Below are positions 1 through 12,108 of a DNA stretch of 64,000 bases, piece after piece (position 1 is the first letter of the stretch; the number at the start of each line of letters is the position of its first letter). The stretch comes from Spinacia oleracea (taxonomy: Eukaryota; Streptophyta; Magnoliopsida; Caryophyllales; Amaranthaceae). A model generated the notes under the pieces. It was not told where the DNA came from. It worked only from the letters and a program-made list of their open reading frames with translations, and searched no databases. Where the stretch lies: assembly GCF_020520425.1 (NCBI RefSeq), contig NC_079492.1:143375861-143439860 (forward strand), written 5' to 3'. A program made the position numbers and the translations under genes.

Positions 1-165
1 ACTTTTTAGTTATAAATTTGGCCCGGCCGAAAACCCCGGTAGTTTAGACCCGAAAATAGCGAGTTTGGGCACAAAAAGTTGGCCCGAATATTGACCCGAC
101 CCGACATGGCGAGCTGATTTTTATGCCCAAGTCCGGCCCAGCCCACCATTTGTTCAGGTCTAATT
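1..165. repeat. Dispersed GC-rich repeat (GGCCCG family), cut by window edge
   Basis: The stretch is rich in GGCCCG and GACCCGA words and ends in CAGGTCTA. Similar blocks with the same ends lie at 9257-9555, 16520-16790 and 57198-57498. Full copies run about 300 bp between TAGACCTGATCA-like and TGATCAGGTCTA-like ends, which suggests a short non-autonomous DNA element. No clear target duplication was found, so the class is not assigned. Confidence 0.6.
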
Positions 166-677
166 ACAACTATGATTTGAAGTGGGAGGATATCTTATGT
201 GGTACCTTCTTCACATGGATAATACCACTATTCACCATTTGTTCAGGTCTAATTACAACTATGATTTGAAGTGGGAGGATATCTTATGTGGTACCTTCTT
301 CACATGGATAATACCACTATTCACCATTTGTTCAGGTCTAATTACAACTATGATTTGAAGTGGGAGGATATCTTATGTGGTACCTTCTTCACATGGATAA
401 TACCACTATTCACCATTTGTTCAGGTCTAATTACAACTATGATTTGAAGTGGGAGGATATCTTATGTGGTACCTTCTTCACATGGATAATACCACTATTC
501 ACCATTTGTTCAGGTCTAATTACAACTATGATTTGAAGTGGGAGGATATCTTATGTGGTACCTTCTTCACATGGATAATACCACTATTCACCATTTGTTC
601 AGGTCTAATTACAACTATGATTTGAAGTGGGAGGATATCTTATGTGGTACCTTCTTCACATGGATAATACCACTATT
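144..677. repeat. Tandem array, six copies of an 89-bp unit
   Basis: The phrase CACCATTTGTTCAGGTCTAA recurs at 144, 233, 322, 411, 500 and 589, exactly 89 bp apart, and the copies look identical. Each unit begins with the last ~20 bp of the dispersed repeat to its left, so the array has copied the element end together with its flank. The short open frames through the array are by-products of the repeat. Confidence 0.95.
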
Positions 678-1418
678 CTCATATATATATAGCCGCAATT
701 TTATGGTCACATTCAAACAACATTGGATAGCTACTTCCAAATAGTAGATGAAAGTGATTGATTATTTGATTAGCTGCACTAGCAAGTAGCAACTCTGGAG
801 TGATAGAGATGTCTAACCGACTAACCAAATACGAGGTCGGGTAAAGTCTAAAGACCAGATACTAATTGGCAAACTTTTATTAAAATAGATACTCTAGTAA
901 TTTACAAACTTCGTAAAAAATAGATAATAATTAACAAACTCCGTAAAAAATTGGATAGTAATTGACAAATTTCCTATAAAATAAGACGATGTAGAAGACG
1001 AGTTTGTTCGTCTTAAGGTTACGGGTAGTGTTTGTTGTAGCCTGAAGATAAGATGATTATCTAAACAAACAATGTAGTGAGAAATAATAGAACAACTCAT
1101 AAAGAAAGCATGGCCTACTTTCCTTTACATCGGATAACAGAATGGAAAGATATACTCATTTATGAGTCAGCAATCACATCAACTTGAGTTCATACACCCT
1201 TTGATTCTTTGAACCAAATAAGGAACATCTTGAAAACATATTGGTAGACCATCACATATTTACTTTCACAATTTCACTAGAGTATTACACTTTAACAAAC
1301 CTTGTAAAAACTAATCAGAGAAACAAAAAAAATCGAGGAACACTTTCAGCACTTGACAAATCTGTGGCATCTGGGTAAGTATTAAGTAAGTATAGTTTGG
1401 ATGACCATTTCTACCATA
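678..1418. other. Spacer and 3' flank of the epimerase gene
   Basis: This AT-rich DNA has no convincing gene. Around 880-975 there are three loose repeats of a CAAACTTCGTAAAAAATAG-like unit of ~40 bp. The part next to 1419 is probably the 3' untranslated region of the minus-strand UGE gene. Confidence 0.5.
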
Positions 1419-4257
1419 TTACTCGGGTTTTCCCTGGTACCCCCATGGATAGCTGCTTGCCCACTTCCATTGGTCTCGACACATATCATTTATGTCGTAT
1501 TTAGCCCTGCAACACATTTAGCACAATTAATCAGTTATTTAGCCACTAAAAAACCCATCAGTAAAACCATTTATGAAATTTTAAGTTATTTTCGGAAACT
1601 TACTTCCAGCCAAGTTCTTTTGCAGCTTTCTCAGTTGAGGCATAAACTTCAGTTGCATCTCCTGGTCTTCTTGGACACATTTTCAGTGGAATTTCCTGTA
1701 GATAACATTAGAAATACATTGTTAATGGCAGAAATTTCACTAAAATTTATAATAACCTGGTAGATAAAAAAGAAAGAATGAAACAGGATATTACCTTTCC
1801 TGATGCCTTCTCAAATGCCTTAACCATTTCAAGAACTGAAGCACCATTACCCGTCCCCAAGTTAATGGCATCACAACCTAAAGAATGGATAAAACACAAT
1901 ATTCAGGGAATATAATTCAGAATGGTGCATGACACTTTGATTAAAAAACATGTTTCATATTATATTGATGAAGGAATGAATGAATTAAGTCACCTATATT
2001 CTTTGCAGTAAACAACTTCCTCAAAGCAGCAACATGGCCATCAGCCAAATCCATCACATGGATGTAATCTCGAATCTGTGAACAAATAAGTTTGATTGAT
2101 TATAATCTAACTGAAGTATATTTTGATTTGCAGAACACAATCAAAGGACTTAACATACTATATACGTACCGCTGTACCATCCCTTGTAGGATAGTCAGTG
2201 CCGTAGACATTGAGCTCAGGTAGTCTTCCGACAGCAACCTGTTGTATGTAAGGCATAAGGTTGTTCGGGATACCCTTAGGATCTTCACCGAGCTTCCCAC
2301 TCTCATGAGCACCAACTGGGTTGAAGTACCTCAGCAAAACTATGCTCCATTCGTTGTCTGCACTTGATATATCTCGCGCAATTTCTTCAAGGAAAAGCTA
2401 CAAATTGAAATATGATCCCCTTAATTCTAAGGGAAATACAAGATAACAGTTTCTGCTACTGAGAAAAGCCACAAAAATATTCAGAGTTATTAATTACCTT
2501 AGTTCGGCCATATGGATTCATAGCCTTCAATTCAAAATCTTCTACACATGGGATTTTCTCAGGCTGGCCGTAAACTGTAGCTGATGATGAGAAAACCAAC
2601 TACATATCCAATGATCCAAATATCATTATTTGAACTAATTGATACTTCAATATCATAAGTACGGCGCAGTACTAAACACAATCAGTCATGTTGAATCTAT
2701 TCATTAATTTATGGATTCAAACCATTACTCAAATACTTGGTTACCTTCTCATATTTTATGATCTTGAATACCCCTACAAATTATTATGATCATGGACAAA
2801 ATTAAGTACTGCAACTAAGATTACTGCATTGGGCAATGTAATAGGCCAACCTTAATTCTTCAACTACCACTATCATCCTATCAATATTTGCCATTTTTGA
2901 CTTTCGAAATCGAGAGTTCCAACAGAATTAAATCAACTTTGAGTAATTCTATTAGGAAATATATATCAACTAGTATTAGGTAATTAGTATTGGCTCACAA
3001 TTCTAGTACTGGTACTGGTACTAATGAATAGATTAGAATACGGAGTAGGTAACAAAGTATTTTGAGAAGTAATTGATGCTTCAAAATCATAAGTACGGCA
3101 CAGTACTAATTACTAAACATTCAGTCATGTTGAATCTATTCATTAGTTTATGGATTCGAACCATTACTCAGATCACTCTTAAACTTCTCAAAATACTTTG
3201 TTACCTACTTACCTACTCCGTATTAGTATATTATCTTATGAATTTATATGATCTTATAGACAAAATTAAGTACTGCAACCAAATTTCCTGCATCAGGCAA
3301 TGTAATAGGCCAACCACAATTCTTCAACTACCATTGTCATCCCATGAATATTTTCCATTTTCGACATTCCAACAGAATTCAATTAATATCGAGTAATTTG
3401 AATACAATCCTATTTCCTGACAAGAATTTTTGTAGGTATACTAAAAGTTTAGACCAAAATGGCAAAATGCTCACCTTCTTGCAATTGTATTTGGCCATAG
3501 TTTGGTACAAATTGATTGAACCAATCAAGTTGTTATCGAAATAGCGAAATGGATGAGCAACACTCTCACCCACAGCCTTCAATCCAGCAAAGTGAATTAC
3601 AGCATCAAAACTACCACAAAATTAAACGAAAAAATATGAAAAAAAAAATCCCAGAAAACTCACCAAAAAAAAGTCAAAAGCAATATGATAAAGACAATAA
3701 AAAGATAATCCCAAATACCAAGAACATATTGCTAATGGAAGAAGCATAGAATCAACATAACCCAGAAAACAATTAATCAAAAGTGCAGTACTAAAGAAAA
3801 AGGAAGATAAAATAAAGAAAAAAAGAATTCCATACTTGTTTCCAAAAAATAGCTTCTCAAGATCATCTTTATTTCTGAGATCACCCTGTAACAAAAGCCC
3901 ACCAAACAATTTTGATCAACTATTTTAAACCCACAAAATTCTGAACCACAATTCGCCGAAAAAAAAAGACACCCAAAAATCAACAACCCAGGAATTTCTA
4001 ACCACTAACATGCAAAATTTGAACCAGAAATCGAGAACCCAAATATTAAGGTGAGAATTTACCAGGTGAAACTCAAGGTTTTGAGATAAATCAGGATCGG
4101 CTAATTCTCTGACCCGATTAACAGCTTCTTCAACAGAATTATCAAGATTATCGATGATAACTACCCGGAAACCTTGTTTGAGTAAAACAAGAACACAGTG
4201 AGTACCAATGAAGCCAGCACCTCCTGTGACTAGAATATTTCTTCCTTCGGAACCCAT
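1419..4257 (-). CDS. UGE: UDP-glucose 4-epimerase (UDP-galactose 4-epimerase)
   Basis: It interconverts UDP-glucose and UDP-galactose in the cytosol, supplying galactose for wall polysaccharides and glycolipids. Coding exons on the minus strand: 4257-4063, 3885-3836, 3610-3475, 2599-2498, 2397-2170, 2075-1994, 1877-1795, 1695-1604 and 1506-1419. All have GT/AG borders in phase, giving 1056 nt and 351 aa, the normal plant UGE length. The NAD-binding loop [10 protein letters not shown] is at residues 11-20. The catalytic SSSATVYG is at 131-138 and the YxxxK pair at Tyr157/Lys161. The tail reads WGYQGKPE. This is a short-chain dehydrogenase/reductase family protein with no missing motif. Intron 3 (875 bp) carries an internal duplication. 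The UGE isoform number cannot be assigned from sequence alone. Confidence 0.95.
2637..3400. repeat. Internal direct duplication within UGE intron 3
   Basis: About 300 bp starting at 2637 is repeated from 3071. Both copies contain AAGTACGGC.CAGTACTAA, then TCAGTCATGTTGAATCTATT, then GGCAATGTAATAGGCCAACC. The copies differ by many substitutions and small indels, so the duplication is not recent. It enlarges the intron without touching either exon border. Confidence 0.85.
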
Positions 4258-4450
4258 TTTTTCTTTTCTTTTTTTCTAGAAAGAGAAAAATGCGGAAACA
4301 AAAACAGAGGAGGAGAGAGAGAGAGAGTCAGATAGATGCCAAATGTTGAGACGAAGAGGAAGGAAAGGGAATGTGAGAAATCCAAGGAGTGTGTTGACGC
4401 TTTTTATTGTGTATGTGTAAAACTAGATAAGAACAAAAGAATGATGGATT
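4258..4450 (-). promoter_or_regulatory. UGE 5' leader and proximal promoter
   Basis: The stretch directly upstream of the UGE start contains a short GA microsatellite at about 4310-4327 in plus orientation (CT on the sense strand), typical of plant leaders. No clear TATA box was picked out, so the transcription start is not defined. Confidence 0.4.
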
Positions 4451-7400
4451 GAGGCACCGAAAATGTTAAATGGGAGGATATTACTATATTAGCCCGTTAG
4501 GGTTTTGCTCCGATATCGAATATCGTCTATGTAGCGGTCAACAAAAAAATACATGTTAAATACGAGTTAGCATGACTTGTGGAGTAACATTTGATCAAAT
4601 AACAATGAATAGTTATAGTGCGATTTTTAATTATTATCGAGTATGAATATAAAGTAACCCTGTCAAATATTAATGGATAGTGTTGTACTCTTCTTGTATT
4701 AATTGGACCCTTTAGTGCTTGGTTAAAATGAAGCCGATAAAAACATTAGGATATAGTGATGTTGATGTTAGAGCTAACATAGGATTGAAACACTTCGAAA
4801 AATCTATAAAAGCTTTTTATAGTATGGAGTTGTAGAAATAATTAGTCAAAAAAAGAAGAAGCTTAAACTAACTAAAACGGTAAAGTTAATTTCTCTTATC
4901 AAAGTTTTGATAGGATGAAACAATTTTGGATAGTACACTTACATTTTCTAAATTTGACAATGAGTAATTTTGAATTTACAGCTTTTCTGGCTATATTTAG
5001 TGTAAAATCTACTCCGTCATTTACGTTATTATTTATGACTTTCTATATATTTACACTATTTTATAGCATAGATTTGAGACTTGTTACTCCAATTTGAAAA
5101 CACAAAGTGTACACATTATAATACTATGTTGGAAACTAGTGATCTTGTATTTCTTAATATAGTTAAATTCATTTTTGATTTAAAGACAACATTGATTCAT
5201 TTTATCTTTTCCAAGAAAATTTAAGACTGAAAATCCATTAATCACTTATTTTGGTGAGATCATTATTGAATAAAGTTATCATAATTATCCATTGATTTAA
5301 AATGTTTGTTATGATTGTGATTTGAGTTATTATCAACTTTTGCTTGTAAATAAATAAACCATGATTGAGAACCATGAAGCTGGTGAGAGAAAAGTTAGTT
5401 GTTACGCAATTGCCAATTGCTAGTTGTTTCCTTTAACATTGATTTTTCTTTTAATAAAGTCACATGTGCAATTTACCCCCCATGCTCAATAAATTAATTT
5501 CCTTTTTAAAAAAAGCAACAAGAAGTTGGCGGGATTTTCAGTTTTTCTGTTAATTGGAATAACTACAAATTAGTCGATACCCCACTTTTATTGTTCCTCA
5601 CTTGCTTAATACGTTGCACAATTCAAAATGCATGAGCTTCTTCTCCCTTTTTCTTTAATTCATCGTATACGGTACAACCGGTTATATATATCTTATAAGG
5701 TACAAATTCTTACAATCTACCGGTTAGAAGAGAAATGATTAAACAAGCATAAAAATATACATTTCGCTGTATTTTGCAAATTATAAGTGGACGTATAATC
5801 AAAATTATCATCATGGTGACGTATAACGTTAAGTACACTAATTTCGTTTTGATAAATACTCCCTCCGTCCCTTAATACTCGACCTGTTTTGACCGGTCAC
5901 GCTTGCTAATGCACAACTTTGACCACCAATTTCTTTAACTACATATTATAAAAACTTATAAAATATCGGAGTAATATTTTGAAAATATACATTAAGATGA
6001 AGCCAATAATATATTATATACTAACATTTTTTTCATATACTAGAAATAAAATAAGGTCAAAGTGAATTATGTGAATAGTGCAAAAAGTCAAAACAGGTCG
6101 AGTATTAAGGGACGGAGGGAGTAATAGTTATACAAGTATATTTTTTAGTATAAAGTTTTTGAAGGTCGAATTAATTGGTCAAATCGGATTGAAGATTTGA
6201 TATTGTTTCCAACAATTTTACAGTCTAAAGTTTTTTTTTTTAATCTTCTTTTTTACATAGAATTTTACCTTCTAAACTGACATTCTCTACGTGAGTTTGA
6301 ATTTGTATTCACGAGTTACGGGATTCGATTCTCATACTTATAAGATAAATAATTCCCTCTAAAACTCACATTCATAAATCATATTGCTATATTTGTTTTC
6401 ACCAAAAAAAAAATGCTATAGTTGAAATAACAACCCGCTCTCTTAATTAAGAACCTTTAAAATTTTGTGCATGCACCTTAAAATATGGTGCGTTGAATCC
6501 TCTCATGTAAGAAAACCAACATATTTTCATCATGTGAAGAGCACATAAGCAGGAAAATGTAAAGGGTGGTGTACCTAATTTTAGATACACACGAGTGCAT
6601 AATAGATGTTCTCTTTTTATCCTCATAAATCATAACGGATTAACAGGCTAAATTATTAGTAAAATATTAGTTGAGCATGCATGCTTACGAGTCGTAAGAT
6701 AATGGTGAGTTAGTTGTTGCCTTGTTCTTCGTTGGTGTGATGCAAGAGGTTTTTAATTTCTCTTAATTATGTTTTATGTTAAATAATAATTGACTTATTT
6801 AATTAATTAAATATTTTGGGTTTCGACATGTTTGTTGAAGGGTTCCCATCTAAGAATTGAATTATACAGTACGTAGTTGGACAAACTCATCACTAATACA
6901 TATGCTGCACATGCCGGTTGCGAGGTATGGCCGTATGGTGTTTATATGAGAAATTTATAACCCACTATTAACAAGCCCCAATAATACCTTCTATCCTTAA
7001 CTTTGATTTGATCCTTCAATTATTATTATTTATGTATAATTTGACTTTTACGCTTGTCAATAAACGACTTTAACAAAGTAATTTTATTGATGTTTAAATG
7101 TTTGGGTATATTCTCTGTATTTGACAATTTATAAGAATAAACAAAGTGTTCCGATTATGTTCCGTAATAGCTGACGGTGGTGACACATGTTACACATGTG
7201 TTTTGAGTGTAGGATGACGATTGTTGAAGTGAGTCTGAATTTGAAGGTTTTGTTTGAGTACACTCGAACAAGAGCTTATAAAACTTGAGTATCGTTCGAA
7301 TATGTTTGAGTTTATCTAAGCAGTCCGCACAAATTTGATGTGCTTGTCAGATAAATTTCAAGAGCATTTTATGAATGAGCCAAGGAGAATGATGAATTTC

Positions 7401-7624
7401 GGATCACCGCTACTGAAGTAAATGATTATGTAGTGAAGTACTACGTAATATTTATAGGAGATGAAAACTCTTTTATTGGACTTGATACTGATCCGCCCAA
7501 TTTGTTTATTTAAAGACCAATATTATGGACTGGCCTACTAACAAAGTGTCTATATATCCATACAATGACATAATAATATAAGCAAATAATTACAGCATGG
7601 ATTGTTCAAGATATCAACTTTAAT
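4451..7624. other. Intergenic spacer between UGE and fucosyltransferase
   Basis: This is AT-rich DNA without a supportable gene. The only clear structure is the MITE at 5869-6121. Short open frames such as the one around 4915-5097 show no family resemblance. Confidence 0.6.
5869..6121. mobile_element. Stowaway-like MITE (CTCCCTCCGTCCC ends, TA target)
   Basis: Inverted ends CTCCCTCCGTCCCTTAATAC... and ...GTATTAAGGGACGGAGGGAG pair over ~35 bp, extending into the ACCTGTTTTGAC/GTCAAAACAGGT segment. The element is flanked by TA on both sides (5867-5868 and 6122-6123). It is 253 bp with no coding capacity. Related copies occur at 43975, 48675 and 54249. Confidence 0.9.
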
Positions 7625-10153
7625 TTAATTTAACTTAACTCCCCACCATACATCCTCACAAGCACTCAAATGAGGATTAAGTTTGCTAATGTTAGTAATC
7701 TTACTCCCACCCTTACAATCATACTGTGGAGCAACATGAAGACAAGGCTCCATTGAAAAACCTCGTTTACAAGCCGAATTAGGGTGTTCATTATTCCCTA
7801 ATCTAACCATAATCCATGGCTTTAAACCCCCTAAACTTTGTGCAACATACCCAAAAGTAGACACAGGACTAGTCACCAACACATCACACAAACTTAACAG
7901 ATAAATTTCAGCCCATGCCTTCATATTATGCATGTTGTCACCAAATTTCTGGTATTCTTCATGACTTGGTTGATAAACACCAATGACATCACCATTCATC
8001 GTTGGCCTTGTCCAATAAAGACTCTTCAAACCCTCTGCAAAATCGGGGGATAATGATGCTACTAATACAGCTTTTGATTTCGAGGTCGTGTTTCTCAATG
8101 GAGAATTTGGAGAATCTAGTGAAGGTAGTATGTTATGGGTTAGGGTGCATGATAATATTTGTGACATTATGTTTTGGGACGGAACTTTCTGATGAGGATA
8201 GACCCGGATTTGTAGGCCGATTTTCTCATCTGCATTGGCTAAGTAAGCTTCATAAAACCTTGTGATTAGCCCCCAAGCCTCATTAGAAGGGTTGAATAGG
8301 TAATGTCCTAAGTGGTGAAAAACTGCAGCTTTCTCATGGAACATTTTGTTTATTTCTTGTTTAAAGGTTGAGCTCATGAATAGGTAAGGGGCGAAATATT
8401 GATCCGATATTAGGATTAAAACTGGGATTTTTCCTAGGGTAAAAAGAGTTTCATTGCAATGGAATTGTCTAAGATTATGATCACCATGTCCATGTTGTAG
8501 ATCAAGGTGCACAAATGACGGCGAAAACCCATCTTCCTCTGAATTTACCCTGTTTTTTCTGAAGGCTGGTAGTTGACTCCAATGGTTTTTATGAGGGAAG
8601 TTTTTGGGTAAAAGCCATGTTGAATTAGGAAATGGTTCACAAAATAAACAATCCATTTCTGCCTCAAATTCAACCAGAAAAACTCGATTTTCAAGAACGG
8701 AGTATAAGAAAGCTGAAGCCATGCTAACCATTCTATTTCCTAACCCATTTGCAGGAGTCCAAACCAGGTACTTGCAAGGTATGGTGTCACTGTCTTTTAC
8801 ATGGTTTATTCTTGATAACTTCCTTATGGTTTTTCTGTAATGCAATGATTGTGGCCCACACCGTGTATGGAGTTTTTCATAGCTTCGTAGTTTGGTAATC
8901 AGATAAGAAGATGGTTTATAAGGTTTGTTTTTGTGGTATGAAGAGTATTGGTACCTGCTTATGCATGATTCTTTAACAAATCCTGAAGCTACAACAAGCT
9001 CATCATTATCTACCAGTTTGTGCTGACCAGTAACAGGTTTGCTGCTGGTATTAGACGGCTTTGATGAACTGTTGTTCCCATCTGTTAATGAACAATGACA
9101 AGATTGTGAACAAATTATGTAATCAGAAAAACACCAAAAAATTGAAGTGATACTTCATACTAGTATTAATTCAGAGTATGTTTGTACTGTGTTTTCCCCC
9201 CAGAGAATCACTATTGTGGAGGAAATTGACTTAAATTAATAAAAATGTCCGTACTATACCTGATCAAAAGGTGGGGTGGGCCACGGCCTAAAATATCAGC
9301 CCGTTATGTCGGGCCAGGCCAAGGTTCGGTTCAATTTTGTGTGCCCAAAACCCGCTATTTTGGGTCAAAGGTAACGGTTCTTTCCGGGTCAAGCCAAATT
9401 TATAACTAAAAAAAATGTAGTTTTACGTTGCCCAAAACCCTTCAAAAAAATTAAAAATCGGGTGGGACTGGCCCGAAAAAGGGGCCTAAAATTTCTGCCC
9501 AAAACCTGCTAAGTTTTGGGCCGGGCCAGCGGGCGGCTCATGTTGATCAGGTCTAGTCAGCGCTATCTTTTCCTCAAAAAACAAATCAGTACTAACTATG
9601 AACATATAGGAGTGTAGAGTGATCAAATCTGATACGGTCCAAACCAGCCTGAATCAGGCAGGGTTTCGGGCCTTCCGCTACCATTTTCTGGCCCAAGATG
9701 TGGCCTAAGTAGGCCCACCTTTCAGACCAGTGTCCTAGACTGAATAGTATTCATCTCAATTCTATTTGGTAATGTATCTTTTAAGCGGCCTGCCTTAATA
9801 CTGCAGACCGAAAACACCAGTTTAACCTATGATGAATTACTCTAGATTTACTACTACTGATGTGCTATTACAGAACTCTTACCTGCAACCAATGGTGCAA
9901 CCTGTGTAACATCCTCTGAAACACCTCCCAACAGCTTAGCTGAAGAGTTTAACGCATTCGCCTCCAATGGTTTTGCCGTACTGTCAACTGCCTCAGAAAA
10001 CCGAAGCTTTGAGCTCTTCAGAAAGATCAGACAAACAGGCAAAGCTATGAAACAAATTACTACCGAGACTGATGCCACTCTTGAATACTTTTTCCTTCCT
10101 TCTGTAAATTTCCCAAAGAGTTGAAATGTCTGAGAGAATTGCAGTGTTCCCAT
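7625..10153 (-). CDS. FUT: Galactoside/xyloglucan alpha-(1,2)-fucosyltransferase, GT37 family
   Basis: It transfers fucose from GDP-fucose to galactose side chains of xyloglucan or arabinogalactan protein in the Golgi. Two exons: 10153-9883 and 9081-7625. The donor G|GTAAGAG and acceptor TTAACAG join in phase (...PLVA-DGNNSSS...), giving 575 aa. Residues 27-46 form one hydrophobic segment, so this is a type II Golgi protein with a short cytosolic tail. The stem is followed by a conserved block with ESCISRYQ and LHTRCGP, then the WTPANGLGNRMVSMASAFLY motif, the IGLQIRVYP motif and the SPVSTFGYVAQSLGG region of plant FUTs. The C-terminus has the usual cysteine-rich ...ACEDVWWG block. The intron holds a dispersed repeat. 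The acceptor substrate is not predictable within the family. Confidence 0.92.
9257..9555. repeat. Dispersed GC-rich repeat in the FUT intron
   Basis: It runs from TACCTGATCAAAAGG to TGATCAGGTCTA, about 299 bp, with GGCCCG-type words and an AT-rich centre. It is the same family as 1-165 and 57198-57498. The inverted ends TAxACCTGATCA/TGATCAGGTCTA support a small terminal-inverted-repeat element. A weaker, similar GC-rich tract follows at about 9615-9735. Confidence 0.75.
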
Positions 10154-11531
10154 CTTTGCAATGAGAAAACATTTAGCCGAAAAATCCTCCTTAAAACAAC
10201 ATCAAAATAGAACACCACCACACGCTTACTAATTATATGTGCAATCAGTAAGTTTAGTACCAGAAATGATAGTTAACCCTGCAACTTTGAATTTACAAGA
10301 ATGGTAAAAATATGCATAAGAGTTAAAAATGGATGTTCTTTGAAGCTATCTTAGCTTAATGTAGTGTATGATTTAGTGCAATACAGCAGCTCACATGCAA
10401 AGGGGTGCTTTAAGTGACTTTTTTTACTGGTTTTTTATGCAAAGGACTATAAATGAAGTAGAATCAAGATGGTTCAACTTCAAACTGCAGAAAAAACTAA
10501 TTTGGTGGTAAATTATATGTAGTAATGTCTGGTATCGTTTTTGTTGTCGTTTTACTAATCCAACATCACATCTAGCATGTAACCTTGCGTCTACTGCAAT
10601 CGCTACCAGCTACTACAACAATTAACAAAAAGCGTGACAAGGTTTTACTGACGGGGTCTTAATCAGATCTTCAACATTTCAGAAAGCTACTATGCAGTGA
10701 AAGAAATAATTCCTAAAACTACACTACGCTTTCTCCATTGTGTGACGAAACTGCAGAACCAATTATATGGTTTAGTTAAACCACACTTTTGCTTAACCTT
10801 ACTTCTAATCCTAATAATAATAATAATGTATAAGAAAAGAACAAATTGTCTGTCATAATTGTTAAAAAAAAAAAATGTTAGGCCTTAATCTAAGCATCAA
10901 AGAATAATAAAACCAAAAATCATGCCAATTTAGTATAAAACTACTGTGTTGTTTTACTGGGGTTCTGAAAGTATATGTGGAAAGACTGATAATAATTAGA
11001 TGATACATTTCTGGATAATCAAGAACATGTGTTGTTGTACCAATATATGTATTATTAATAATAAGTAGATGAAGATGATACATTTATGGATAATCAAGAA
11101 TTGTGTTGTTGGAGTGTTGGATCAATGTATTTATGTATAGCGTATCAAAGTGTGAAAGAGGAAGTATGTCCTAAAAATAGCAGAAGATATCAGAGAATAA
11201 GAGATCTCATTTTTCAACACTTTATTTCACTAGAGAACCAAACAAGTTACATGAACATCCAATTGCCAAGCACATTAATTGGCTAAGTATGCTTTAAAAC
11301 ACTAATGGAAAACCAAAAGGAAGCTTCGCTACACCCTTGATTATCAATTTATCATCATCACTTCCAACTTCTTTCTTCCCGTACAACCAAATTTTATTGG
11401 AAAGTACTCTGTAATATGTACTCTTATATGAATGATTCCAAAACTTGTTAACCAACGAACTGAAAGCTTTGGAAAAGATCAAAATTTGAAACATGCCATT
11501 CTCTTCACCTTTGCAGGTCGAATCTTACTCT
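10154..11531. other. FUT promoter/leader and MYB3R 3' flank
   Basis: This is AT-rich sequence between two minus-strand genes. It holds the upstream region of the fucosyltransferase and the downstream region of the MYB gene. No other gene is supported; the short open frames at 10862-11494 have no recognisable domain. Confidence 0.5.
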
Positions 11532-11590
11532 TTATTTCTCGTATAAGTTGCTAGCCTCCTTAATAGCCGCAGAAAGAACAGTTTCGTAGC
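11532..11590 (-). other. Possible additional 3' exon of the MYB3R gene
   Basis: After a good acceptor (TATTTGCAG) the minus strand reads YETVLSAAIKEASNLYEK and a stop. A donor-like CTTTG|GTAACT lies just 3' of the annotated TGA at about 12096. Splicing from there to 11590 would keep the MYB reading phase. The segment is either a coding tail reached by an alternative donor (GATG|GTGTTA a little upstream also keeps phase), or a relic exon now in the 3' untranslated region. Confidence 0.45.
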
Positions 11591-12108
11591 CTGCAAATAC
11601 AACGGTGTACATTGTTAATATGCAAAAAAAAAAAAAGAAAAAAAAAAAGAAAGCAACGAATGAAGTTTAAGTAAAGCAAGTCTGTCTGAAGCAATGTCCT
11701 CAAGCAGGAAATGCAATACACAAGAGTTAATTTAACGAGCTTTTAACAATGTCATTAGTTCATTTACAAGAATATCATGTTATCAGCAACACTGAATCAC
11801 ATCAAAGTTCCACTGACACTATTGTGCAACCAGACAAATCTCACAAAACTAGCCACCAGACAAATTATAGGCAGGCAGAAGTTCAATCCCAAGATAATAC
11901 TATGTATGGTAACTAAGGATGAATTAGATTGCCCCCCCCTCCAGAAAGCTGTCATACACCTAAGTGAATGTGATTATGGACGTAGAATTTCATAGTATAA
12001 AATCAGGCTTCAGACGAACAAAGAACCAAAAATAGTAATATTCAGTTAAGATAACATGTCATTTTGGGGCAAACAGATTAGAAGTTAGAAGTTACCAAAG
12101 GGCCGGTT

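Noticed and set aside
144-677. CRISPR-like array
   Set aside because: Units are contiguous 89-bp tandem repeats without spacers, in a plant genome.
8002-8840. Plus-strand open frames opposite the fucosyltransferase exon
   Set aside because: They are antisense to well-conserved GT37 codons and carry no recognisable domain.
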